In this document: in pieces, positions 8,757 to 18,911 of the stretch
Layout of the letters: every line of letters begins with the position of its first letter
How positions within the stretch are numbered: the first letter of the stretch is position 1
The notes under the pieces: model-generated
The model's database searches: none
Told to the model about the DNA's origin: nothing
What the model saw: only the letters and a program-made list of their open reading frames with translations
Source of the DNA: an uncultured Pelagibacteraceae bacterium
GTDB taxonomy: Bacteria; Pseudomonadota; Alphaproteobacteria; Pelagibacterales; Pelagibacteraceae
Assembly (NCBI GenBank): GCA_902538255.1
Contig: CACBEJ010000008.1
Span: 1 to 35,479, forward strand
DNA length: 35,479 nt
Direction: 5' to 3'
Translations under genes and position numbers: made by a program

Positions 8757-9389
8757 ATGCCATCAAAAAAAGATGGGGTAATGATAATATTATCCTCTCC
8801 TTCAGGAGCAGGTAAGACTACTCTGGTTAAAAAATTATCTGAAAAAGATAATTATGAAATCTCAATATCACATACTACCCGACAACCTAGACCCGAAGAA
8901 AATCAAAATGAGGATTATTACTTTGTTGATGAGTTAGAATTTAAAAGATTGATCAAAAATGAGGAATTCCTTGAATATGCAAAAGTATTTAATAATTTTT
9001 ACGGAACAACAAGAACACCAGTTATAGACAAATTAAATAGAGCTAAAAATGTACTTTTCGATATTGATTGGCAGGGGGCTGATCAAATAAAGAATAAAAA
9101 CTTAGATTACAAACTAATCAATTTTTTTATACTCCCTCCAAGCAGAGAAGTTTTGTTTGAAAGATTATCTAAGCGACATGCGAGTGACAAATTAATAGCT
9201 AAGGAAAGAATGAAGCAATTTGAAAGAGACGTATTGCATTGGATAAATTATGATTACGTTGTAATTAATAATGATCTAGATAAATGTTATACAAAAATTA
9301 CAAATTTGATTGATGCTGAGATCAATGATGGTTCAAAAGATTACGATCCAGAATATATTAGAAATCATATTGACAAATTAACTTCCTAA
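8757..9389 (+). CDS. gmk: Guanylate kinase
   Basis: Phosphorylates GMP to GDP with ATP. Its 210 residues show the P-loop [11 protein letters not shown] at 13-23, the GMP-binding region [20 protein letters not shown], and the YGT and DIDWQGA motifs further on. The ATG at 8757 gives the usual short lead before the P-loop; an internal ATG at 8781 is possible but would leave only four residues. It is 8 bp after acpP and its 3' end overlaps convergent rsmA by 12 bp. Confidence 0.97.
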   Translation: MPSKKDGVMIILSSPSGAGKTTLVKKLSEKDNYEISISHTTRQPRPEENQNEDYYFVDELEFKRLIKNEEFLEYAKVFNNFYGTTRTPVIDKLNRAKNVLFDIDWQGADQIKNKNLDYKLINFFILPPSREVLFERLSKRHASDKLIAKERMKQFERDVLHWINYDYVVINNDLDKCYTKITNLIDAEINDGSKDYDPEYIRNHIDKLTS

Positions 9390-10163
9390 TTTTTCATACT
9401 CAGAGGCTAGTTTATAGTAAGTATCCAAACTCAGGTTTTGAGGTCTTAAATTTAAATCAATTTTGAGTTTGTTTAAAACATTTTGATTTCCATTAAAGAG
9501 TTGATTAAAGGGCTTTTTTAACATTTTTCTTCTTTGGTTAAAAAAAATTCTTGTAACCTTCTCAAGGTTATTTGGATTATTAATTTTAACAAAATTTGTT
9601 TTTGGATAGAAAAATAATAATGAGCTATCTACTTTAGGTTTTGGAAAGAAAGACTCTGGTTTTATATCGCATATCTTTCTAATATTAAGTTTCCAGTTAC
9701 AAATAATTGATAATCTTCCGTAATTTGAAGTATTTAGTTCAGCAATTATTCTATCAGCAACCTCTTTTTGAAACATTAAAACAAGACATTCAAACCAAAA
9801 CTTATCTTTTAAATTAATTATCCATTTACTTATTATTTCTGTAGAAATATTATAAGGCAAATTACCAAAAACAATTAATTTATCTTTAAAAAAAGTAGTT
9901 TCATCTATTTTTAAAATATCTTCATGGATTATTGATATTTGATTATTAAACCTTCTTTCAAGATCAATTGCTAATTGATTATCTTTTTCAATTACAAAAA
10001 GTTTTTTCGGATTTTTTTTTAGTATATAGGATGTTAAGTTTCCAGTTCCTGGACCAACTTCAAGTACTATTTTATTCTTAATTTTTATTGTGTTTGTAAT
10101 TTTTTCAAGAATATTTTTATCTACTAAAAAATTTTGACCTAAACTTTTTTTTGCTTTGATCAA
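9378..10163 (-). CDS. rsmA: 16S rRNA dimethyladenosine transferase
   Basis: Dimethylates two adjacent adenosines near the 3' end of 16S rRNA using S-adenosylmethionine, in late 30S assembly. Of 261 residues, [11 protein letters not shown] is at 5-15, the SAM loop [11 protein letters not shown] at 34-44, and the catalytic NLPYN at 101-105. [14 protein letters not shown] and [10 protein letters not shown] are also typical. It is the last gene of the lptF operon and overlaps pdxA by 4 bp. Confidence 0.97.
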   Translation of the reverse strand: MIKAKKSLGQNFLVDKNILEKITNTIKIKNKIVLEVGPGTGNLTSYILKKNPKKLFVIEKDNQLAIDLERRFNNQISIIHEDILKIDETTFFKDKLIVFGNLPYNISTEIISKWIINLKDKFWFECLVLMFQKEVADRIIAELNTSNYGRLSIICNWKLNIRKICDIKPESFFPKPKVDSSLLFFYPKTNFVKINNPNNLEKVTRIFFNQRRKMLKKPFNQLFNGNQNVLNKLKIDLNLRPQNLSLDTYYKLASEYEKLGS

Positions 10164-11125
10164 TTTTTATCCAAAAAATTTATAGCTTGTATTAAACTTA
10201 GTGGATTAGATGAATTTTTTCCAATCATTCTCTCATTAGGACCATGATCAGGTGATATTCTTATAAAAGGAAGACCAATAGTAATGTTAATTGCATCATA
10301 TTCATGTATTGTTTTAATTGGTGTCAAAACTTGATCATGGTACATTCCTAATATCACATCATATTTTTTTCTATTTTTTTTTAAGAATATTGTGTCAGCT
10401 GCGTGAGGCCCAGTTACACGATACCCCAATCTTGTAAGATATTTTATAGAAGGTTTAATTATTTTTTCATCTTCGTTATATTGGTCTGTGCTTTCACAAT
10501 GTGGATTTAAACCTAAAATAGCAATTTTAGGTTTAAATGATCTATATTTTTTATAAAAAGAAGTAATTAACGAAACTTTATCATGAATATTTTTTTTAGT
10601 AATTTTTTTGGCAACTTTTTTTAAAGGTATGTGGGTTGTTAATGGGCAAACAGACAGATCTTTATTATAAATCAACATCGCATATTTTTTTGTCCCAACT
10701 TTACTTGCAATATATTCAGTAATACCGGGAAATTTTTTATTTAGAAAATTTTTTTTTGATATTGGGCCATTAATTAATTTATAAGTTTCTCCCATATTCA
10801 ACAATTTTAATCCTATATTAAATGATTTATAAATAAACTTATTAGATTTTTTTGAAATTTTATTCCAATTATTATTTAATTTAAATTTCACATTAATCAA
10901 ATTTATTGAATTTCGAATAAGTTTGCTTTTATTAAAATTATTAAAATCAATTATATTAATTTTTTTGTTAAATTTTAATTTTTTCATATAGAACTTTATA
11001 AGTTCATAAGATGAAACTAAAATTATTGGACTTTTATAATTTTTGTTTTTTAATGATTTAAAAAAAATTTCTAAAAAAATGCTATTTGGTTCACCATTTA
11101 ATATTATTATAGGTTTATTTTTCAT
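10160..11125 (-). CDS. pdxA: 4-hydroxythreonine-4-phosphate dehydrogenase
   Basis: NAD-dependent oxidation step of DXP-dependent vitamin B6 synthesis. It is 321 residues. Likely metal ligands are His165 (LTTHIPL), His218 region replaced by other residues, and His263 (MYHDQVLTP), with GLPFIRISPDHG at 284-295. NGPISKKNF (119-127) and FPGITEYIA (132-140) also match. Two parts are unusual: the N-terminal loop reads GEPNSIFLEIF where GEPAGIGPE is usual, and the C-terminal stretch reads GPNERMIGKN after SPDH. The canonical surA-pdxA-rsmA order supports the call. The third metal ligand is not assigned with certainty. Confidence 0.88.
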   Translation of the reverse strand: MKNKPIIILNGEPNSIFLEIFFKSLKNKNYKSPIILVSSYELIKFYMKKLKFNKKINIIDFNNFNKSKLIRNSINLINVKFKLNNNWNKISKKSNKFIYKSFNIGLKLLNMGETYKLINGPISKKNFLNKKFPGITEYIASKVGTKKYAMLIYNKDLSVCPLTTHIPLKKVAKKITKKNIHDKVSLITSFYKKYRSFKPKIAILGLNPHCESTDQYNEDEKIIKPSIKYLTRLGYRVTGPHAADTIFLKKNRKKYDVILGMYHDQVLTPIKTIHEYDAINITIGLPFIRISPDHGPNERMIGKNSSNPLSLIQAINFLDKN

Positions 11126-12065
11126 TAATTAAAAAGTCCTTTTTAATCTTCATAAAATATATATTTGAAAATTGATTTAATTGAGTGTTTTGTAAAAAAG
11201 CTATTCGCTTCTCAAGCTCTGTGTTAATATCAATTTTATTTTCTATTTCCTTCTTATTCTCAATTTTTAAAATTAAAAATCCACCAGGTACCACTATAGG
11301 TTTAGTAATCTCACCTATCTTAAGATTATTAATTTGTTCTTTTATTTCTTTGTTTATTGAACCTTCATCAATCCATCCTAATTTACCTCCAGTTTTTGAA
11401 CTTTCTGAAATACTGAAAATTGATGCCGTATTCTCAAACCCATTTTTTTTTATACTCTCATAAATTTTTATTTCTACTTTTCTACTTTCATCTTTTTTAT
11501 CAACACTATAAAGAATTTCAGAAAGCAAATAACTTTTCGATGTATTTTTTTTAGAGAGAATATCATTTTTAACTTTATCTATATCAATTTTTACTTTTGA
11601 AAAGTATTTCTGGTAAATTAATTGGTTCCATAAAGCCTCATAAGTTAATTTTTCTTTTATAGTGGATAAGCTCAAACCATATGATTTTATATAATTAATA
11701 AATTCTTTTCTGTTATTTATTCCTATTTTTAAATAAATTGATTCAATTACATTTTCTAAATAATTATCATCGATTTTATTAAGTTTATATTTTGATATTT
11801 CAGCAAATTTTATTTTTTCTCGTATTAGTGAATTTTTCGCTATTACATAAAGACTCTGCTTATCTATATTTAATAAATTTGGATTTAAAATACTAAGATA
11901 AATTTCTTCATTATCTATATCTAAATTGGTTATTATTTCATTTTCAATTTTAATAATAATTTTGCCATCAGTAGCTAATACTTTTGTATTGAAATAAAAA
12001 CTTAAGATAATAAAAAGAAGAAATTTTGTTATAAAAAATTTATTTATTAACTTTCTTATACTCAT
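11115..12065 (-). CDS. surA: SurA-like periplasmic peptidyl-prolyl isomerase
   Basis: Periplasmic chaperone/isomerase that helps outer-membrane proteins fold. It has 316 residues with an N-terminal signal segment around 13-31 (TKFLLFIILSFYF, ending near VLA). The SurA N domain, about 35-160, starts with IIIKIENEIITNLDI. A single parvulin domain covers about 178-270 (LLSEILYSV, GGKLGWIDEGSI, GGFLILKIE). E. coli SurA has two parvulin domains and is longer, while one is usual in alphaproteobacteria. It sits directly after lptD, whose product is a known SurA client, with a 4-bp overlap. Confidence 0.9.
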   Translation of the reverse strand: MSIRKLINKFFITKFLLFIILSFYFNTKVLATDGKIIIKIENEIITNLDIDNEEIYLSILNPNLLNIDKQSLYVIAKNSLIREKIKFAEISKYKLNKIDDNYLENVIESIYLKIGINNRKEFINYIKSYGLSLSTIKEKLTYEALWNQLIYQKYFSKVKIDIDKVKNDILSKKNTSKSYLLSEILYSVDKKDESRKVEIKIYESIKKNGFENTASIFSISESSKTGGKLGWIDEGSINKEIKEQINNLKIGEITKPIVVPGGFLILKIENKKEIENKIDINTELEKRIAFLQNTQLNQFSNIYFMKIKKDFLINEK

Positions 12066-14776
12066 TTTTTATATGATTGTTCAATTGATGTAAGCGGATA
12101 AAAACTTATTGTAAACATTATGTTTTGGGATGGTTTAAGATCTCTGTCTTCATAATAAGTTTTATTAAACTTTATTCCTGCCGTTAAACAATCAATTTTA
12201 TACTCATAAACTAAATCATAATATTCTGTTAAATTTATCTCTCTATTTCTTCTTGATTTGAATGAAACCATATTATTTTCATTGAAATTATAAATTGATA
12301 CATTTTCAAAAATATTTGTATTTCCAACTTGTGACTCTTCCTCAATAAAATTAAATTTTGTTATAAAATTATTTAATGATAATCCAAGTGAAATTGAATT
12401 ATATTCAAAATTATCAAAATTGTTATCTAATGCAAAGTTATACTCCAAGTTAGCATATTGAGACAAATTATAATTTATAGATCCAAAAATATTAGATCGT
12501 TTTTTATTCAATGTAGTTTGAGATGGAATATTGTTCTCATCATCATCTCTAAACACAGTTGCTAAATTATATTCAATATATTTTGAATTATCTAAATTAT
12601 TTTCTTTTTTATAATTTATACCTAACGTTAATGAGCCTCCTGCCTCAAAAGTATCATCTACTCCAATTCTGTTAGCATCAAATATATTATTAATATTAAT
12701 TTTTCTTTCAGCATCTGAGTGATTTTTCATATCACCTGGATTAAATTTTAATGATAGTCTGGGAATTAATGTTTCTGTTGTGCTCTCATCATATTTAATT
12801 AGAGGTAATTCAGAATTTAATTCAAATAAAGATTGTAATTCAATTTGGGGGCTAGATTTATAATTGGAAACATTTTTTCCAATACTATTTAGGTTTTTAA
12901 AATATACATTAAAATTATTTTTTATTCCCAGTTCATCAAAAATCAAGTTGTTAGTTTTAAAGCTCAAGTCATTAATAACTTTTGATTTCATATTGTTTGT
13001 ATTATCTAAAATATTATCTCCTTTAGAGCTAAAATTTAATGTTCCTATGTCTAAAGGGTTAATATTTTTATTAAAATTATAATATGGCAAAATATATTGA
13101 AAGCGATCTTTATCAGTTACTGTAAGATCTTCATATATATTTAGCCCACCTGTAAGTTTAAATTTTTCATGCTCAAGAAAAAAATCTATACCTGAATTTA
13201 AAACATCTGGATTTTTAGGTTTAATTGTTGATTGAGATAAATTACTACTAAATATTTTTAAATAAGTATCTTTGTTTGATCTTTCTACAAATAAATTAAT
13301 TTTGTTATCAATAAAATTATTCAACTCAAATTTTTTTGTAAACTTACCAAAAAAATGATTAATGTTTTTTTTCTTATTTATCTCCGAAGACTCAAAGCCT
13401 TTTACAAATCCAAAATCAGTTATCAAATATGAGTCTTTATTTTGTTGCCTAAATTCAGTCTGAAGCATTTGTATATCTTTTGAGAAGATATTTGGTGTGA
13501 AAGTCATATCTTTATTTTCGCTTATTTCATAAAAATAAGGCGTACTTATCGAAGACCCTAAAATATTTGAATTATTAAGCCTTGGTAATAAAAATCCAGA
13601 CTGCCTTTTTACTGTAGGATCTGGATGAAAAAATTTTGGAAAATAGAAAACAGGTACATCATAAACTTTCAAAACTGCATCTTTATATATTAGTTGTTTT
13701 TTATCTTTATCATGTTTTATCTCCGAAGCTTGAATATTCCATGGAGGGCATTTGTCTGTTTTTTCACAAGATGTGAAAACTGCTTTTTTCAATGAAGTAA
13801 CATTATTAGTTTTAGATGAAGATATACCATATAATCTAGGATCGTTTTTTGATCTGTCAAAGGTATTTTTTTTTAAATTTATTTTTATTGGGCCAGTTTT
13901 AAAATTTTCATTTTTTAAATCAAAAAAACCATTTTCAATAAAAAATTTATCTCCTTCTTTTTCTCCAGATTTTTCATTGCGAAACACTAATATATTCTTA
14001 CCTTTTAAATACTCATCTTTAATTTTAAAATTGAATTCATCTAATTCAAATATTGAAAATTTACTATTAATCTGGGTTTTAGAAACAGAGGATAGCTCCT
14101 CTAAAATTCCATCGTAATTCACATCTTTTGATAAAAATTTATACTTAGAATAAATATCTGCTTCAGTTACACCTGATGTAAAAAATCTATTTAATTTTTT
14201 TTTATAAGAAATTTTTTCTGCCTTTACAGAAATATTTTTTTTATTATTGATTAATTGTGCATTTGTATCTGCTATGATTTCTTGATTTTCAGAAAAGTAT
14301 AAAATCTTTTCCGCACTTATGTATAGATCTCTATTTATGTCATTTATTTCAACATTTTTATCTGCTTCAAATAATTTTTTGTTTTTCGAATATTTTAAAT
14401 TTTCTGAAGTTAAAATTATTTTTTGAAAATTATCTGTAATTTTTATATCACCAGAGGCTTTAATAGTTTCAAGTTTTTTTAAATATATAATTTTAGTTGC
14501 TTCAATAATAATATTTCTTTTGGTATCTTCATAAATTACTTTCCCCTCTGCGCTTAAGATTGTATTAAGCTTATCGTATTCGAACCTATCTGCAATAATT
14601 TTTATACCATCATTGGTATTTGCTTCACCACCACCATGACCTTTAAACAAATTACCATTTTCTGAAATTTCTATATTCGTTACATTAAAATTAAATATCT
14701 CTTGAGACTCTATATTTGGGGCTACAAAAAAATTTGCGATTAACAATATTAAAATTATTTTTAAATTATTTTTCAT
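12062..14776 (-). CDS. lptD: LPS-assembly outer-membrane protein LptD
   Basis: Outer-membrane barrel that inserts lipopolysaccharide into the outer leaflet. It has 904 residues with a signal peptide at about 1-25, an OstA/LptA-like periplasmic domain of repeated strands at about 50-220, then the barrel. The conserved plug region reads TSCEKTDKCPPW (Cys337, Cys343) and a further Cys863 lies near the C-terminus (DCLTAGIKF), matching the cysteines used in LptD disulphides. FFHPDPTVKRQSGFLLP is the family signature. The C-terminus ends in alternating strands. It overlaps surA by 4 bp and lptG by 11 bp. Confidence 0.95.
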   Translation of the reverse strand: MKNNLKIILILLIANFFVAPNIESQEIFNFNVTNIEISENGNLFKGHGGGEANTNDGIKIIADRFEYDKLNTILSAEGKVIYEDTKRNIIIEATKIIYLKKLETIKASGDIKITDNFQKIILTSENLKYSKNKKLFEADKNVEINDINRDLYISAEKILYFSENQEIIADTNAQLINNKKNISVKAEKISYKKKLNRFFTSGVTEADIYSKYKFLSKDVNYDGILEELSSVSKTQINSKFSIFELDEFNFKIKDEYLKGKNILVFRNEKSGEKEGDKFFIENGFFDLKNENFKTGPIKINLKKNTFDRSKNDPRLYGISSSKTNNVTSLKKAVFTSCEKTDKCPPWNIQASEIKHDKDKKQLIYKDAVLKVYDVPVFYFPKFFHPDPTVKRQSGFLLPRLNNSNILGSSISTPYFYEISENKDMTFTPNIFSKDIQMLQTEFRQQNKDSYLITDFGFVKGFESSEINKKKNINHFFGKFTKKFELNNFIDNKINLFVERSNKDTYLKIFSSNLSQSTIKPKNPDVLNSGIDFFLEHEKFKLTGGLNIYEDLTVTDKDRFQYILPYYNFNKNINPLDIGTLNFSSKGDNILDNTNNMKSKVINDLSFKTNNLIFDELGIKNNFNVYFKNLNSIGKNVSNYKSSPQIELQSLFELNSELPLIKYDESTTETLIPRLSLKFNPGDMKNHSDAERKININNIFDANRIGVDDTFEAGGSLTLGINYKKENNLDNSKYIEYNLATVFRDDDENNIPSQTTLNKKRSNIFGSINYNLSQYANLEYNFALDNNFDNFEYNSISLGLSLNNFITKFNFIEEESQVGNTNIFENVSIYNFNENNMVSFKSRRNREINLTEYYDLVYEYKIDCLTAGIKFNKTYYEDRDLKPSQNIMFTISFYPLTSIEQSYKK

Positions 14777-15839
14777 TGAGCTTGTTTGACATCATTAAAG
14801 TTATAATCGTTAAAAATATTATTGGTATCCAAATTGATAATTTGATATCAATTTTTTCGGTTAAACCCATAACATAAAGAAGATTATTAAAATAATAAAT
14901 TACCACACACAAGAATAATCCTATGGAAATTTTAACAGTATTACTTTTAAATTTTTTGGTATTAAGCATTATTAAACCTGAAAAAAGACTCATCAACAAT
15001 AAATAAAATGGATAGGAAAATATTTTTTGAATTTGCATATTTACCTCCGTTGTTGAATAATTTAATAAATCATAATTTTTTTTTAATTCAATTAATTCCA
15101 AAATTGAAAGTGAGTTTAAATTTGAAAATAAACTCTGAATTCTTTTGTAATCAAAATTTGATTTTATTTTAATTATATCTTTTCTTGAGCTAATATTTTT
15201 TTCAAATATTTCAGGATCCATAATTTCCCATTCATAATCTATTATATTAATTTTTTTACTTTTGATGTTTCTTACAACATTATAGTTTTGATCAAATTCA
15301 GTAATGAAACTGTCAATTAAAAAATTTTCATCAATTTTTGAAGAATTAATAATTAAAATTTTATCTTCTATTTTATCTCTAATCCAAAGTCCATTTTTGT
15401 TAATTACAGCAAGATATTTGCCGTCTGTAGTATATTTTGATTTTAACTCTAAATAAAAACTTTTAAGATTTGATGATGCATTATAAAAAATTGCAATAAT
15501 AAAAAAACTTAGCACAATTGAAACAATCGATATAGTAATAAATATTTTAGAATTTTTGAGTCCAGTGTATTTAAATATTTGAATTTGGTTTTTATCAAAT
15601 AGTTTAATAAAAAAAAGTTGAGTCGAAATCAAAAAAATAAATGGGAAAATTTCAAAAATTATAGAGGGTGAATTTATTAATGCTAAATAAATTGTAAAAA
15701 AAGTTGTGGTTTCAATATCTTTGAAAAAATCTAGTTCTCCAATTAGATTGATAATAAAAACTAAACTCAATATTATCATTAGCACAAACAAAAATGATTT
15801 TAAAAAAATACCTACTAAAAATTTAGTATACGTTTTCAT
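14766..15839 (-). CDS. lptG: LPS export permease LptG
   Basis: Inner-membrane half of the LptB2FG transporter that extracts lipopolysaccharide. It has 357 residues with helices near 10-30, 48-75 and 98-120, a periplasmic jellyroll domain at about 125-255, then helices near 270-350, the YjgP/YjgQ layout. Early FPFIFLISTQLFFIKL matches the family. LptG rather than LptF is chosen because it is the downstream partner next to lptD; the two families are similar. No lptB is in the window. Confidence 0.9.
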   Translation of the reverse strand: MKTYTKFLVGIFLKSFLFVLMIILSLVFIINLIGELDFFKDIETTTFFTIYLALINSPSIIFEIFPFIFLISTQLFFIKLFDKNQIQIFKYTGLKNSKIFITISIVSIVLSFFIIAIFYNASSNLKSFYLELKSKYTTDGKYLAVINKNGLWIRDKIEDKILIINSSKIDENFLIDSFITEFDQNYNVVRNIKSKKINIIDYEWEIMDPEIFEKNISSRKDIIKIKSNFDYKRIQSLFSNLNSLSILELIELKKNYDLLNYSTTEVNMQIQKIFSYPFYLLLMSLFSGLIMLNTKKFKSNTVKISIGLFLCVVIYYFNNLLYVMGLTEKIDIKLSIWIPIIFLTIITLMMSNKLNEK

Positions 15840-15840
15840 T

Positions 15841-16977
15841 TTATTTACTTTTTAAATTAAATTTTAAATACATTTTAAAATACAACATCATTGTTATGAC
15901 TATTGGTATCAAAGAAATTAATGTATTATTAAAAATAGAATCATTTATAAATCGTATTGTTGTCTCAGAAAAAACAATCAAGAAAAACCCTAAAAGAAAA
16001 ATAATTGTTCTGTATTTATTGTAGTTTATTCTTTCTTTTGAATTTAAAATCAGCAACGAAGCAATTAAAATAAGACTTGTTAAATAGATTGGAATAATAA
16101 GTCTTTTATATATTTCTGCAAAAATGTTATCTATATTACTTATTTCACAATTAAATACTTTTTTTCTAATTGTACTGACCTTTTTTTCAATATTACTTTT
16201 TAATACAAAAATACATTCAAAAAGATCTTTAGTTAAATGTTCTTGTGTTTTTTTAACTAAGATCGTATCGGTTTTAAAAGATGTTAAGTTAAATTCAGAT
16301 TTTGAGAAACTAAAATTAGTTAAATTCTCGTTAAATAAATTGGTATTTTCTCCATTATATAGTTCTAAAAATGATACGCCATTTCTGCTAATTAGCCTTC
16401 CTTTTTTGGCGTAGGTAATCTGAAAATTATTTGAACCAGTATTTTTTTTTATATATATGTTATTATAATCTCCATTAGCATCAACACTCTCAGTATAAAT
16501 TGTTATTTCTTTTACATCAGCATTGAATTTTTTAATTTTGATAAAATTATCTAAAAAATTATAACTAGAAACTCTAATTAATGACCTAGATATACTCTGT
16601 GTTTTAGGAACAACCAGTGAAGTAATCGTTATTTGAATTATTAATAAAAAAATTGAAAACAATAATAGATAATTTACAAATTTAATTTTGTTTACTCCAA
16701 AATTCCAAAATATCAAAAGCTGATTATTATTTTCATATTTAGCAATCATGTAAAAAAAGGTGAAAAAAAAGGCAAATGGCAGTATCCTGCTAATTATTTT
16801 TGGTAAATTTAAAAGTGTATATTGCAAATAAACATCATAGCCACGTCCATCATCAATAATTATATCTAGATAATTTACAGCCTGAAAAACCCATATAATT
16901 AGACTAGTACTTACTATGCTAATCAAAAAAAAAATTGAGCAATCTGTTAGAAATTTTCTAAAAATAATTTTTTTCAT
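15841..16977 (-). CDS. lptF: LPS export permease LptF
   Basis: Partner permease of LptG. It has 378 residues of YjgP/YjgQ type with the motif LLNLPKIISRILPFAFFF at about 51-68, helices around 12-32, 60-78 and 97-120, a periplasmic domain about 125-280, and C-terminal helices about 290-370. It begins the minus-strand operon lptF-lptG-lptD-surA-pdxA-rsmA, in which every junction overlaps or is one base apart. Its start is 61 bp from divergent pepA. Confidence 0.9.
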   Translation of the reverse strand: MKKIIFRKFLTDCSIFFLISIVSTSLIIWVFQAVNYLDIIIDDGRGYDVYLQYTLLNLPKIISRILPFAFFFTFFYMIAKYENNNQLLIFWNFGVNKIKFVNYLLLFSIFLLIIQITITSLVVPKTQSISRSLIRVSSYNFLDNFIKIKKFNADVKEITIYTESVDANGDYNNIYIKKNTGSNNFQITYAKKGRLISRNGVSFLELYNGENTNLFNENLTNFSFSKSEFNLTSFKTDTILVKKTQEHLTKDLFECIFVLKSNIEKKVSTIRKKVFNCEISNIDNIFAEIYKRLIIPIYLTSLILIASLLILNSKERINYNKYRTIIFLLGFFLIVFSETTIRFINDSIFNNTLISLIPIVITMMLYFKMYLKFNLKSK

Positions 16978-17005
16978 TGAAATATGCTATTTTTACTCAT
17001 ATATA
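16977..17005 (+). promoter_or_regulatory. Predicted pepA promoter with overlapping dyad
   Basis: -35 TTGAAA at 16977-16982 and -10 TATATA at 17000-17005 are separated by 17 bases, giving a leader of about 27 bases to the ATG at 17039. A perfect 7-bp inverted repeat, ATGCTAT (16984-16990) and ATAGCAT (17003-17009) with a 12-base loop, spans the spacer and the -10. The -10 is palindromic and could also serve lptF with a weak -35 TACACT (17023-17028, minus strand). Confidence 0.42.
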
Positions 17006-17038
17006 GCATCCATCTCGTAGAGAGTGTATTTAAAATTT

Positions 17039-18508
17039 ATGTCAATTTTAATAAATTACAGAAATAGTTCTTATAGAAATAGTTCTTATAATAGGAACTC
17101 ATCTAGCTTAGTTTTATTTGTTGATGAAAAATTCAATATTTCACCAATAAGAAAACATTTATCATCTCATGAGAATTCTTTTGTCTCAGATTTGATAAAA
17201 GCAAAAGATATAAAAAATAACATACTTGCTTTTGATATTAGTTCAAAAAGAAAAATTATATTAATTTCACTTAAAAAAGATAGCAAACCAGCTGATATTG
17301 AAAATCTAGGAGCAAAATTTTATGATATATTTAAAAAATCTAAACAAGATAAATTTTATGTTCATGCAGACAGTATTTCACATAAATTAAAAAATGTGAT
17401 TGGACACTTTTTACATGGGCTAAAACTAAAATCTTATAATTTCAATAAATATAAAACAAAAAAAAGTAATATTAAAATTTCAATTACAGTTGTGGGTAAA
17501 AACAAACCTTCAACAAAAGTTTTATCTAAGTTTAAAGCTATAGAGGAAGGAACCTTTTATGCTAGAGATTTAGTATCAGAGCCAGGCAACATTTTACATC
17601 CTGATGAATATGCAAAAAGAATAAGTTCTTTAAAAAAATTTGGTTTAAAGATTAATGTTTATGATGAAAAGAAACTAAAAAAATTAGGAATGAATACCTT
17701 ACTTGGAGTTGGTCAAGGAAGTATAAGAGGATCTTATTTGGTCACAATTGAATGGAATGGCTTAAAAAATAATTCTAAGCCTTTAGCTTTTGTGGGAAAG
17801 GGAGTTTGTTTTGATACAGGAGGAATTTCATTAAAACCTGCTAAATTTATGGAAGACATGACTTATGATATGGCTGGTTCAGCAGTGGTTGTAGGATTAA
17901 TGAAAAGTTTAGCTTTAAGAAAAGCAAAAATAAATGCTGTAGGAGTTGTTGGACTAGTTGAGAACATGCCAGGTGGCAATGCACAAAGACCTGGAGACAT
18001 AGTAAAATCTTACAGTGGAAAAACAGTTGAAATATTAAATACTGATGCCGAAGGCAGACTAGTGCTTGCAGATGCACTAACTTATACGGAGGAAAAATTT
18101 AAACCAAAATTCATAGTAGACCTAGCAACATTAACTGGTGCAATAATCGTCTCATTAGGCTCAGAATATGCTGGTTTATTTTCAAATGACGACAAATTAT
18201 CTAAACAGTTGATTATTTCAGGAGAAGAAGTTGAGGAGAAAGTATGGAGAATGCCACTAAATAAAAATTTTGATAAATTAATAGATTCAAAAAATGCAGA
18301 TATGCAAAACATAAATTATGTTGGTGGAGCTGGATCAACAACTGCAGCTCAATTTCTACAAAGATTCATTTTAAATAAAACACCTTGGGCACATTTAGAT
18401 ATAGCTGGGATGGCATTTTCAAAATATGGAGGAGCATTAAACTCAGGTGGAGCAACTGGTTATGGAGTTAGGTTATTAAACAAACTAATAGAGGATCATT
18501 ATGAATAA
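17039..18508 (+). CDS. pepA: Leucyl aminopeptidase (M17 family)
   Basis: Two-metal cytosolic aminopeptidase trimming N-terminal residues from peptides. From the ATG at 17039 it has 489 residues; a GTG at 17024 would add five. The ATG is preferred because the peptide then starts MSILINY, but neither start has a good ribosome binding site. The M17 signature NTDAEGRL is at 334-341, and upstream [20 protein letters not shown] carries metal and catalytic residues. A 15-bp tandem repeat (17060-17089) encodes [10 protein letters not shown] near the N-terminus. It overlaps ndk by 8 bp. Confidence 0.95.
   Translation: MSILINYRNSSYRNSSYNRNSSSLVLFVDEKFNISPIRKHLSSHENSFVSDLIKAKDIKNNILAFDISSKRKIILISLKKDSKPADIENLGAKFYDIFKKSKQDKFYVHADSISHKLKNVIGHFLHGLKLKSYNFNKYKTKKSNIKISITVVGKNKPSTKVLSKFKAIEEGTFYARDLVSEPGNILHPDEYAKRISSLKKFGLKINVYDEKKLKKLGMNTLLGVGQGSIRGSYLVTIEWNGLKNNSKPLAFVGKGVCFDTGGISLKPAKFMEDMTYDMAGSAVVVGLMKSLALRKAKINAVGVVGLVENMPGGNAQRPGDIVKSYSGKTVEILNTDAEGRLVLADALTYTEEKFKPKFIVDLATLTGAIIVSLGSEYAGLFSNDDKLSKQLIISGEEVEEKVWRMPLNKNFDKLIDSKNADMQNINYVGGAGSTTAAQFLQRFILNKTPWAHLDIAGMAFSKYGGALNSGGATGYGVRLLNKLIEDHYE
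17060..17089 (+). repeat. 15-bp tandem repeat in the pepA 5' end
   Basis: AGAAATAGTTCTTAT occurs twice without mismatch (17060-17074 and 17075-17089), followed by a decayed third copy. The unit is 15 bases, so copy changes keep the pepA frame and add or remove five residues (RNSSY) in the poorly conserved N-terminal region. Confidence 0.85.
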
Positions 18509-18911
18509 TCTAGAACAAACTTTATCAATTATTAAACCAGATGCGGTTGAAAGAAATCTCGAAAATGACATTAAAGAAATGTTTAGAAGCAACGGTTTTT
18601 CAGTTTTAAAAGAAAAAAAAATTCAAATAGAAAAGTCAGAGGCAGAAAAATTTTACAAAGTGCATGAATCAAAGCCATTCTATAATGATTTATGTGATTA
18701 TCTTTCCTCAGGTCCAATTGTTGTTATGGTGCTTGAGAAAGAAAATGCAGTTTTAGGAAATAGAGAATTAATGGGAGCTACAAATCCAAAAGATGCAGAA
18801 GAGGGCACTATTAGAAAAAAATTTGGAATTTCAATTGATAAAAACTCAGTCCATGGATCAGACAGCGTTGAGAATGCTAAAATTGAAATAGATTTCTTTT
18901 TTAAAGATTAA
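18501..18911 (+). CDS. ndk: Nucleoside diphosphate kinase
   Basis: Transfers the gamma phosphate from ATP to nucleoside diphosphates through a phosphohistidine. It has 136 residues with [13 protein letters not shown] at 7-19, [19 protein letters not shown], and the active-site NSVHGSDS with His118. pepA-ndk adjacency is common in alphaproteobacteria, often with holC between, which is absent here. It overlaps convergent purN by 11 bp. Confidence 0.97.
   Translation: MNNLEQTLSIIKPDAVERNLENDIKEMFRSNGFSVLKEKKIQIEKSEAEKFYKVHESKPFYNDLCDYLSSGPIVVMVLEKENAVLGNRELMGATNPKDAEEGTIRKKFGISIDKNSVHGSDSVENAKIEIDFFFKD

Noticed and set aside
13752..14117. Open frame of 121 codons opposite lptD
   Set aside because: Phe/Leu-rich antisense of Lys/Asn-rich coding sequence; a common artefact in AT-rich genomes.
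17079..17099. Near-palindrome AGTTCTTATAATAGGAACT inside pepA as an operator or terminator
   Set aside because: It arises from the decaying third copy of the tandem repeat and lies within coding sequence; TATAAT there has no fitting -35.
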